A DNA stretch of 39,279 nucleotides from Deltaproteobacteria bacterium (GTDB lineage: Bacteria; Desulfobacterota; Desulfobacteria; Desulfobacterales; JAHEIW01). A program made the translations under genes and the position numbers. The stretch covers positions 1 through 39,279 of the forward strand of contig JAHEIW010000026.1 in NCBI GenBank assembly GCA_024639185.1, in the 5' to 3' direction. Below, in pieces: positions 32,941 to 39,279 of the stretch (the stretch's first letter is position 1; each line of letters starts with the position of its first letter). The notes under the pieces are model-generated. The model was given only the letters and a program-made list of their open reading frames with translations, did not search any database and was not told the origin of the DNA.

Positions 32941-33696
32941 TCATTTGGGTTTTTGATTGTCGGGAGGAAGTTGGTGCTTTATTGTATCTTCAATCTCTTC
33001 GGCAATACGGGCTGCCGCTTGCGCCGGGTCCTTTGCATCCCGAATCGGTCTGCCAATGACCAGATAGTCTGCCCCAGCGTTGATGGCCTCAGCCGGAGTG
33101 GTTATCCGGCGTTGATCCTCTTCAGGCGTCATCGACCAGGCCGGCCGAATCCCCGGTGTCACGGTTAGAAAATCTTGGCCGATGGTTTCCTTGATCCGAC
33201 TCACCTCGAGCCCCGAACAGACGACACCGGCGCAACCGGCGGCATGGGCGACACCCGCCTTGCGGGTGACGGTCAACAGCAGATCATCATATAAATCCCG
33301 GCGGTAACCGGCCGATTTCAAGTCTTGCGCCGAGACACTCGTCAAGACCGTGACGCCCAGGATCCCCACTTTGCCGCCACCACCGTCAACCGCCGCCGCC
33401 AGCATTCGTGATGTCTCACCGACATGAACCGTGGCAAAAGCAACGCCCATATCGGCAATTCGTGCCATCGCCCGCTTGACCGTCGCCGGTATGTCATGCA
33501 GCTTTAAATCCAGAAACACCCGGGCTTGAGTTTGTGAATGAATAAAGCCAACAATCTCAGGGCCGGCCTGAATGAAGAGTTCCAGCCCGACTTTGAAAAG
33601 CCCCACGCTCTCTTTCAACAGCCCGATATAATTTTTGGCCGCCTCGACGGTGGCAACATCCAGGGGAAAAATTATGCGGTCTTTGCCTGATTTCAT
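32941..33696 (-). CDS. pyrF: Orotidine 5'-phosphate decarboxylase
   Basis: PyrF makes UMP from orotidine 5'-phosphate. The 251-aa TIM barrel shows FPLDVAT (about 10-16), the catalytic FLDLKLHDIP with Asp63, Lys65 and Asp68, TVHVGETSRML, VTPGIRP, and the phosphate site GADYLVIGRPI. The order fits the bacterial type I enzyme. The last 20 residues are polar and extend a little past the usual end. The gene stands alone on the minus strand. Confidence 0.96.
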   Translation of the reverse strand: MKSGKDRIIFPLDVATVEAAKNYIGLLKESVGLFKVGLELFIQAGPEIVGFIHSQTQARVFLDLKLHDIPATVKRAMARIADMGVAFATVHVGETSRMLAAAVDGGGGKVGILGVTVLTSVSAQDLKSAGYRRDLYDDLLLTVTRKAGVAHAAGCAGVVCSGLEVSRIKETIGQDFLTVTPGIRPAWSMTPEEDQRRITTPAEAINAGADYLVIGRPIRDAKDPAQAAARIAEEIEDTIKHQLPPDNQKPK

Positions 33697-33752
33697 AACC
33701 TTCCATTCAACTTCTTTATTTCGTTAGTGAAGATAGGCGACTTCAAGAATAC

Positions 33753-33930
33753 GGAGTGTTGGAGTAATTAAGTGCTGGAGTAATGGTGCAATCTTGATTT
33801 TGGAATTTGGAATTCGGATTTCGGATTTATAAATGATGGAAATCAATGCCCAGTCGTTTAGTCGGCCCTTTAATCCAAAATCCGAAATCTAAAATCCAAA
33901 ATATGAAGGGTACCAACACTCCACTACTCC
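33753..33930. repeat. Nested inverted repeats between rfbB and pyrF
   Basis: GGAGTGTTGG (33753-33762) is the exact complement of CCAACACTCC (33913-33922). Inside, a run built of GGATTT/GGAATTT (33796-33827) faces one built of AATCCAAAAT and CCGAAATC (33872-33902). The right arm extends to CTACTCC and supplies the TAG stop of rfbB (33924-33926). Confidence 0.75.
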
Positions 33931-34997
33931 AAAGGTTTTTGATTCTCCCCATACTGCTGCTTCATCCAGCGCTGATAGTGTGCGCCGTTTTTTATCTGAT
34001 CCACCCAGGCCTGATGATCCAGGTACCATTCAATGGTTTTGCGAATTCCACTTTCAAATGTCTCCTGCGGCATCCAGCCCAGCTCATCTGTCAGTTTGCT
34101 GAAGTCGATGGCATATCGCTTGTCATGGCCGGGTCTGTCTTCTACAAATGTAATCAGGTTGCGCCGCGGAGATGCAGCGGCACCGGGGACCATATCATCG
34201 AGCAGATCGCAAATGCGCCCGACCAGATCAATGTTGGCCATTTCACACTGACCGCCGATATTGTACATTTCCCCCCGTTTGCCTGCTTGCATGATTTTCC
34301 AGATTGCCTGACAGTGATCGGTTACAAACAGCCAATCCCTCACATTGCGCCCGTCGCCATACACGGGCAGCGGCTTGCCCTCAAGAGCGTTTAAAATCAT
34401 CAGCGGAATCATTTTTTCAGGAAACTGATAGGGGCCATAATTATTTGAGCAATTGGAAATCGTCACCGGTAGACCGTAGGTTTTAAAATACGCTCTGACC
34501 AGATGATCGGAAGACGCTTTGGAAGCTGAATAGGGACTGTTGGGCCGGTAAGGCGTATGTTCAGTAAAATAACCGTTCATGCCCAATGATCCGTAGACCT
34601 CGTCTGTGCTGACATGGTGAAACAATTTCAGTTGATGTTTGGTCCCGCGGGCTAATTCGAGCAGCCGAAAAGTACCTTCAATATTGGTTTTAATGAAAGC
34701 ATCCGGCTCTATAATCGAGCGATCGACATGGGATTCGGCGGCAAAATTGCAGATGGCATCTACTGCGTATCGATCAAATATGTCCGCCATCGCCCGGGTA
34801 TCACAGATATCGACCTTTTCAAATATATAGCGCTTCACATATTTTTTCTCAGCTGCCACCAGATTATCAGGGTTGCCGGCGTAAGTCAGTTTATCGACGT
34901 TTATAATCCGCCCATTAAATCCGGCATTTGACAGCATATAGTAAATGAAATTTGTGCCAATAAAGCCGCAGCCACCGGTAACGAGAATGTTTTGCAT
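33924..34997 (-). CDS. rfbB: dTDP-glucose 4,6-dehydratase
   Basis: The enzyme converts dTDP-glucose to dTDP-4-keto-6-deoxyglucose, the second step to dTDP-rhamnose and other deoxysugars of surface polysaccharides. The 357-aa extended SDR has TGGCGFIG (7-14), the catalytic TDE at 131-133 (STDEVYG), Tyr156 and Lys160 (YSASK), and GDGRNVRDWLFVTDH. AGGAG lies six nt before the ATG. No rfbA, rfbC or rfbD neighbours are present, so the rest of the pathway must be elsewhere. The stop codon lies in a repeat. Confidence 0.95.
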   Translation of the reverse strand: MQNILVTGGCGFIGTNFIYYMLSNAGFNGRIINVDKLTYAGNPDNLVAAEKKYVKRYIFEKVDICDTRAMADIFDRYAVDAICNFAAESHVDRSIIEPDAFIKTNIEGTFRLLELARGTKHQLKLFHHVSTDEVYGSLGMNGYFTEHTPYRPNSPYSASKASSDHLVRAYFKTYGLPVTISNCSNNYGPYQFPEKMIPLMILNALEGKPLPVYGDGRNVRDWLFVTDHCQAIWKIMQAGKRGEMYNIGGQCEMANIDLVGRICDLLDDMVPGAAASPRRNLITFVEDRPGHDKRYAIDFSKLTDELGWMPQETFESGIRKTIEWYLDHQAWVDQIKNGAHYQRWMKQQYGENQKPLE

Positions 34998-35339
34998 TGG
35001 TTCTCCTGATATTCTAATGAAACGCTTTCAGAAAATGAGGCTCTTTAATCCATCAGGTGTCGGGTGTCAGGTGTCAGCAGACATACGCCCGAAATCAATA
35101 ACAGCTAAAGCCCTGCGATCGTAACTGGTACTGAGAGACAACGTCCCGATGCCGGCCACCGAGGGCCTGACACCTGAACACTGAAACCTGAAACCCAGAG
35201 CTATGTCGTATCTTATATGAATATGACGATAAAGTAAATTTCCTTCCCCGGAAATAACGTGATTAGATTTGTGTTGAAACAATTGACTTTATAATGATAT
35301 ATGATAAATTTTTAATATTTACAGATAAATATCGAATAC
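34998..35339. other. Intergenic region with a GTGTCAGGTGTCAG-family repeat
   Basis: The left arm (35054-35077) carries GTGTCGGGTGTCAGGTGTCA, and the right arm (35166-35195) carries CCTGACACCTG and CTGAAACCTGAAACC. CAGGTGTCAG (35068-35077) is complementary to CTGACACCTG (35167-35176). It is related to the perfect repeat at 13994-14061. The rest of the interval is AT-rich and holds the promoter candidate at 35283-35310. Confidence 0.7.
35283..35310 (+). promoter_or_regulatory. Possible promoter of the CheD-HDOD gene
   Basis: TTGACT (35283-35288) with a 16-bp spacer precedes TAAATT (35305-35310). The match is moderate, and the AT-rich surroundings offer alternatives such as TATAAT at 35289-35294. 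Confidence 0.35.
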
Positions 35340-36731
35340 ATGCCTGCCGAATGGTGCGCAGCGAAAACCCTGATGTCCGATAAACACCGATACCACGTAG
35401 CCGCCGGAAGTTTCCGGGTGGATACCCAAAAGCCAATGATCCTGGAAGCCTATCTGGGGACCTGTGTCGGCGTGGCACTATATGATCATTTAGCCGGCGT
35501 CGGCGGCCTGATTCATTTGCTGCTGCCCGAGCCGGCGATTCCGGACGACAGCTTTCAACCGGAAAAATACGCATCCACCGGATTTCCGCCTTTCGTGCAG
35601 GCCTTATACGCTCAGGGGGCGACGGCCGAAAACCTGAAAGCCTGCATCGCCGGAGGCGCTCTGGTCGGTCCGGCAAACGATACCGATTTTGAACTGGATA
35701 TCGGCGGGCGGACTGCCGAGCGCGTCATGCAGTTGATAAAGGCCGAGCACATACAGGTCGAGATGCTCGAAACCGGGGGTTTTTTCACCTGCCGGCTTGA
35801 AATGGATCTGGATACAGGTAATTTTTTGATCGAGCCGGCCGGATCTGACAAGCTTGCCGACAATGTCGATATGAAGGTGCCGGAGCCCCGGGAAATCAGC
35901 CGCGCCATTAAAGATTTGCAGCCCATTCCGCAAATCGCATTAAAAATTTTTCGGCTGATGCATTCAGAGGACTATAATATTAAAAATATATCCGAGGAAA
36001 TCCGAAAGGATCAGGTCATCAGCGCCAGGACACTGCAGCTTTGCAATTCAGTCATATTTACCCGTTCCCAGAAAATCGAGTCTTTAGAACACGCGATCGT
36101 CATGCTGGGGCAGCATCTGTTACTTAAACTGGTCATCTCGGCCTCTTTGGATAGCTTTTTTAGCCAGATCGGTACGGGCTATTCGTTGTGTAAAGGCGGT
36201 ATATACCATCATGCGGTCGGCACGGCCGTCATTGCCGAAAAATTGGCAACCCTTACCGGGCAGGCTGAGCCGTCTCTGGCCTATACAGCCGGCCTGCTGC
36301 ACGATATTGGCAAGGTGGCCCTGGATCAATTCATCCACTCTGGATTTCCGCTTTTTTACAGGGAGTGCCATCAGGGTCAAAAGAATTTTTCTGAAGTCGA
36401 AAAGCAGCTGCTTGGAACCGATCATACCGAAGTGGGCGCAGAGCTGGCGCTGAACTGGTCTTTTCCCGAATCACTGGTCGAGATCATCCACTTTCACCAT
36501 CAGCCTGAAAATGCTACCCGACACGATGCGCTGGTCCACATCGTTTACCTGGCCGACCTGCTGATGAGTCGATTTCACACCGGTCTGGAGATGGAACGTT
36601 TGGGTACCGAAAGCCTGGCCTCCCGCCTGGCTGTTATCGGTCTGTCAATTGCTGAATTTCCGAAACTGATCGATCAGATCCCCATAAAAGTGCTGGAGGC
36701 ATCGCCTGAACTGGCGTTGATACAAGCGTAA
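35340..36731 (+). CDS. CheD-HDOD fusion protein
   Basis: The 463-aa protein joins two domains not usually found together. Residues of about 18-165 form a CheD domain, the chemoreceptor glutamine deamidase. LGTCVGVALYD contains Cys42 and GGLIHLLLP contains His59, the same 17-residue spacing as the catalytic Cys27 and His44 of Thermotoga CheD. AGGALVG replaces the usual GGA segment. From about 185 an HDOD domain follows (LQPIPQIALKIFRLM, RTLQLCNSV, AGLLHDIGKVALDQFI). HDOD proteins are signalling scaffolds. The ATG at 35340 lacks a Shine-Dalgarno; the ATG at 35373 would also keep both domains. A link between receptor deamidation and an HDOD output is inference. Confidence 0.88.
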   Translation: MPAEWCAAKTLMSDKHRYHVAAGSFRVDTQKPMILEAYLGTCVGVALYDHLAGVGGLIHLLLPEPAIPDDSFQPEKYASTGFPPFVQALYAQGATAENLKACIAGGALVGPANDTDFELDIGGRTAERVMQLIKAEHIQVEMLETGGFFTCRLEMDLDTGNFLIEPAGSDKLADNVDMKVPEPREISRAIKDLQPIPQIALKIFRLMHSEDYNIKNISEEIRKDQVISARTLQLCNSVIFTRSQKIESLEHAIVMLGQHLLLKLVISASLDSFFSQIGTGYSLCKGGIYHHAVGTAVIAEKLATLTGQAEPSLAYTAGLLHDIGKVALDQFIHSGFPLFYRECHQGQKNFSEVEKQLLGTDHTEVGAELALNWSFPESLVEIIHFHHQPENATRHDALVHIVYLADLLMSRFHTGLEMERLGTESLASRLAVIGLSIAEFPKLIDQIPIKVLEASPELALIQA

Positions 36732-36787
36732 AGCATACGGTCGCGTATCCGCGCTCAGCACAACAGCGATGAAAACAGTTTAACATT

Positions 36788-38236
36788 ATGACAAAATCAC
36801 AAAAGAAAAAATGGGTCGCAATCCAACCGGATCAACAGGCACTTTTGCGCGAGCTGCCGGGTGTGGATTACCTGCTGAATCTGGTCACCCGACAAGCCTT
36901 CGCTGATAATATCCCGCATGCCGTGGTGGTCAAGGCCATTCGCGGCGTAATTGAAAGCCGCAGACAGCAGATCCTGGCCAGCAGCCCGACTAGCGGGTAT
37001 GATCGCATATCGGATTCACAGATGATCGCGTCCGTGAAACAATCAATTCATCAGGCCATGACACCCAACCTGAGGCGCACGATTAATGCTACCGGGATTG
37101 TGGTTCATACCAATTTAGGCCGCTCGCTGCTGGCGTCTGAGGTAATTGACCATCTGGTGACCATCGCCAGTCGCTATTCCAACCTGGAATATGACCTGGT
37201 TGCCGGTCGCAGAGGATCACGCTACAGCAGCGTTGAAGAATTGATCTGTGAAATCAGCGGTGCTGAGGCGGCTCTGGTGGTCAACAATAACGCCGGAGCG
37301 GTCCTGTTAAGCCTTGAGACCCTCGCACGGGACAAACAGGTGATCGTCTCACGCGGTGAGCTGGTGGAAATCGGCGGCTCCTTCCGGGTGCCGGATGTGA
37401 TGGCCAAAAGCGGCGGTATCCTCAAAGAGATCGGAACCACCAACCGCACGCATTTGTCAGATTACGCCAATGCGATTGGCCCGCAAACCGGCTTACTGTT
37501 AAAAGTCCATACCAGCAACTACAGCGTGGTCGGCTTCACTGCGGAGGTGTCTTTGCGGGAACTCGTTGATTTGGGCGCAGCGCATCAACTGCCGGTCATG
37601 GAGGATCTGGGCAGCGGCACCTTCATCGATTTTTCCAAGTACGGCCTGCTAAAGGAACCCACCGTTCAGGACTCGGTGAACGCAGGTACGGATGTGATCA
37701 CCTTTAGTGGGGATAAACTGTTGGGGGGGCCGCAGGCCGGTATTATCGTCGGGAAAAAGAAAATTATCGACGCCATTAAAAGCAATCCGATAACACGGGC
37801 ATTGCGGATCGACAAACTCACATTGACCGCGCTGGAAGGCACCCTGCGATTGTACCGTGATGAACAAAGAGCGATCCGCCTGATTCCCACATTACGCATG
37901 ATCATGCTTCCACTGGCCGAGATTCGAAAACGCGCACAGGGCCTTGCGGATCGGTTGAAGCAAATCGGCGGTGCCCGCCTGCACATCCAGCTTCTCAAGC
38001 GTGCCTCCAAAACCGGCGGCGGCGCCCTGCCCCTTATGGAGCTTCCCAGCCTGTGCATCGGCCTCCAGGTGGATGGCCAATCACCCAATACCCTGGAGAA
38101 AATGATGCGCACCAACGATCCGCCTATTATTGGCCGAATCGAAGATGATATGTTCGTAATGGACCCTCGCACTATCCAGAAAGACGAGTATCCCACTATT
38201 GAAACTGCATTTGAAAATCGGATAATGAAAGCCTGA
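36788..38236 (+). CDS. selA: L-seryl-tRNA(Sec) selenium transferase SelA
   Basis: SelA converts seryl-tRNA(Sec) to selenocysteinyl-tRNA(Sec) using selenophosphate and PLP. The 482-aa length fits the bacterial family. Diagnostic segments are the N-terminal LRELPGVDYLL, INATGIVVHTNLGRSLL, NNNAGAVLL, MEDLGSGTFIDF and the PLP lysine Lys310 in FSGDKLLGGPQAG. It starts 56 nt after the CheD-HDOD gene without a clear Shine-Dalgarno and ends one base before the next ATG. Its presence shows the organism makes selenoproteins and supports the UGA-containing gene at 6296. Confidence 0.97.
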   Translation: MTKSQKKKWVAIQPDQQALLRELPGVDYLLNLVTRQAFADNIPHAVVVKAIRGVIESRRQQILASSPTSGYDRISDSQMIASVKQSIHQAMTPNLRRTINATGIVVHTNLGRSLLASEVIDHLVTIASRYSNLEYDLVAGRRGSRYSSVEELICEISGAEAALVVNNNAGAVLLSLETLARDKQVIVSRGELVEIGGSFRVPDVMAKSGGILKEIGTTNRTHLSDYANAIGPQTGLLLKVHTSNYSVVGFTAEVSLRELVDLGAAHQLPVMEDLGSGTFIDFSKYGLLKEPTVQDSVNAGTDVITFSGDKLLGGPQAGIIVGKKKIIDAIKSNPITRALRIDKLTLTALEGTLRLYRDEQRAIRLIPTLRMIMLPLAEIRKRAQGLADRLKQIGGARLHIQLLKRASKTGGGALPLMELPSLCIGLQVDGQSPNTLEKMMRTNDPPIIGRIEDDMFVMDPRTIQKDEYPTIETAFENRIMKA

Positions 38237-38237
38237 T

Positions 38238-39279
38238 ATGCCAAAAGATCAATCTGACCTTTACCACCACCGTGAATCGACGCGGCACTTTTTGCACGCT
38301 AAAGCGGAAGCAGACGGCCTGCACAAGAATCGAATTCGCATCCCCGCAACCATTCAAAAGGCGATTCAATCCATTTATCCGGGGTTGCTGACGGGACAGG
38401 CCTTTTTGGATCACGCATTGGAGCAGCTAAGCCCGGCTGCGCAGTTGGCCGGCATGGTTTTCCAGATCGATGACACTGTGCGCACCGGTTCTCAAAAACC
38501 CGCTATCGAACCAGCGGTGGCTCATAAAAGGGCTGCCAAATTATTTAATAATTTTAGTAAAAAACATAATGGTATCTGGGGGCTGCTAAACCCGGGATTG
38601 TTCGGTGCCTTTTTTGCTCAGAAAACCGGTGATCTGTGCTTCACGCTCGTACAACAATTTCAACAAACCTCCAAAAATAAATCCGCCTTAACCGTCAGTG
38701 CCGGCATCGCCGAATATCCGTCCCTTAATTATCAACCGGCCGATGTTATTCCCAACGCACTCAAAGCACTGGATCATGCTGCCTTTTTAGGACCGAACAG
38801 CGCAGTGATTTTTGATGCCATCAGCTTAAACATCAGTGGGGATCAACTGTTTGAAAAGGGCAATATCAATGGTTCCATTGAAGAATTTCAACAGGCCCTT
38901 AAAATGGACCCGACCAACATTAATGTTCACAACAGTATAGGTGTTTGCTATGGCCTGCTGGGAGAATATGAAAAGGCGGAATCGGAATTTATTTCAACAG
39001 TCAGATTGAATCATGCCGAGGTCATGGCCTGGTATAATATGGGTTTTATTCATATGTTAAATGGAGACCGCCATAAAGCTCTAGATCTTTTTTTTAAGGC
39101 CAATGCTATCAATCAAGACGTATTCGAAGTCAACTTTCAAACCGGTAGATTATTGATAGAATTGAACCAGCCCGAGAGCGGCAAAAAATTTCTCAAGCGC
39201 GCTGCTGTTTTGGAGCCGACTTCCGGTGCGGTATTTCGGTATCTGGGTGAGTGCTATACGCACATCGGCAAGGTTGACG
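38238..39279 (+). CDS. TPR protein with degenerate GGDEF-like segment (3' end cut by window)
   Basis: Reading from the ATG at 38238, one base after the selA stop, the frame stays open for 347 codons to the window end. Residues of about 150-195 (VSAGIAEYP, then ALDHAAFLGPNSAVIF) look like the C-terminal part of a GGDEF domain, but no GGDEF signature is seen upstream, so it would be inactive. From about 198 TPR repeats follow (GSIEEFQQALKMDPTN, LGEYEKAESEF, HKALDLFFKANAI). Coupling to selA suggests cotranscription, and selB may lie further downstream. Function in selenium metabolism is only suggested by position. Confidence 0.8.
   Translation, partial: MPKDQSDLYHHRESTRHFLHAKAEADGLHKNRIRIPATIQKAIQSIYPGLLTGQAFLDHALEQLSPAAQLAGMVFQIDDTVRTGSQKPAIEPAVAHKRAAKLFNNFSKKHNGIWGLLNPGLFGAFFAQKTGDLCFTLVQQFQQTSKNKSALTVSAGIAEYPSLNYQPADVIPNALKALDHAAFLGPNSAVIFDAISLNISGDQLFEKGNINGSIEEFQQALKMDPTNINVHNSIGVCYGLLGEYEKAESEFISTVRLNHAEVMAWYNMGFIHMLNGDRHKALDLFFKANAINQDVFEVNFQTGRLLIELNQPESGKKFLKRAAVLEPTSGAVFRYLGECYTHIGKVD

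Noticed and set aside
35232..35262. Sigma28-like site upstream of the CheD-HDOD gene
   Set aside because: TAAAGTAA is present, but the -10 (GGAAATAA) matches poorly and the spacer is 12 rather than 11 bp.
1..39279. CRISPR array, prophage, insertion sequence or restriction/defence genes
   Set aside because: No regularly spaced repeats, transposase, integrase or phage protein was found on either strand.

Overview
The window reads as a chromosomal segment of a sulfate-reducer-like Desulfobacterota, most likely Desulfobacterales. The lineage call is inference from gene content: a PxxKW Cys-rich protein, a DVU0524-type FlgM-associated protein, selA plus a small candidate selenoprotein, and a c-di-AMP hydrolase/YbeY operon. 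Intergenic spaces carry many palindromic repeats. I see no phage, insertion sequence or CRISPR array, and most genes are housekeeping.

Left part (1-10480): tRNA-Thr(UGU) on the minus strand, an AT-rich gene-free stretch, then a + operon of a lytic transglycosylase with LysM domains, an SDR oxidoreductase and a small P-loop ATPase. An rRNA pseudouridine synthase and argJ follow on the minus strand. Divergent from argJ is a + operon: a 61-residue zinc-ribbon-like protein with an in-frame UGA and a SECIS-like hairpin, an AEC transporter, and truA. Then come an aminotransferase, a bidirectional terminator and the PxxKW protein with its own sigma70 promoter.

Middle (10480-22600): a 6-phosphofructokinase and, further on, a class II fructose-bisphosphate aldolase belong to central carbon metabolism. 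Between them lie an LpoA-like lipoprotein, a GAF/HD-GYP c-di-GMP phosphodiesterase, a DUF4124 protein and an ABM-fold protein. A consensus-like sigma28 (FliA) promoter drives a flagellar regulatory gene pair. On the minus strand cvpA, mazG and hisH overlap one another; hisF lies beyond a 179-bp palindrome.

Right part (22900-39279): a long + gene run phoH, pgpH, ybeY, pdxJ, nnr, tsaE, lysC joins c-di-AMP turnover, ribosome maturation, PLP synthesis, NAD(P)HX repair, t6A modification and aspartate-family amino acid synthesis. It is followed by an OmpA-like lipoprotein, pyrF and rfbB (both minus), a CheD-HDOD fusion, selA, and a TPR protein cut by the window end.

The most striking observation is the small UGA-containing gene at 6296-6481. 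Its reading frame is uninterrupted on both sides of the UGA, pairs two CxxC motifs across the Sec position and has a bacterial SECIS-like hairpin. The same window carries selA, so the genome has at least that part of the Sec pathway. Next in interest are the CheD-HDOD fusion, the 101-nt pgpH/ybeY overlap, the sigma28 promoter, and several palindromic repeat families, two of which recur within the window.
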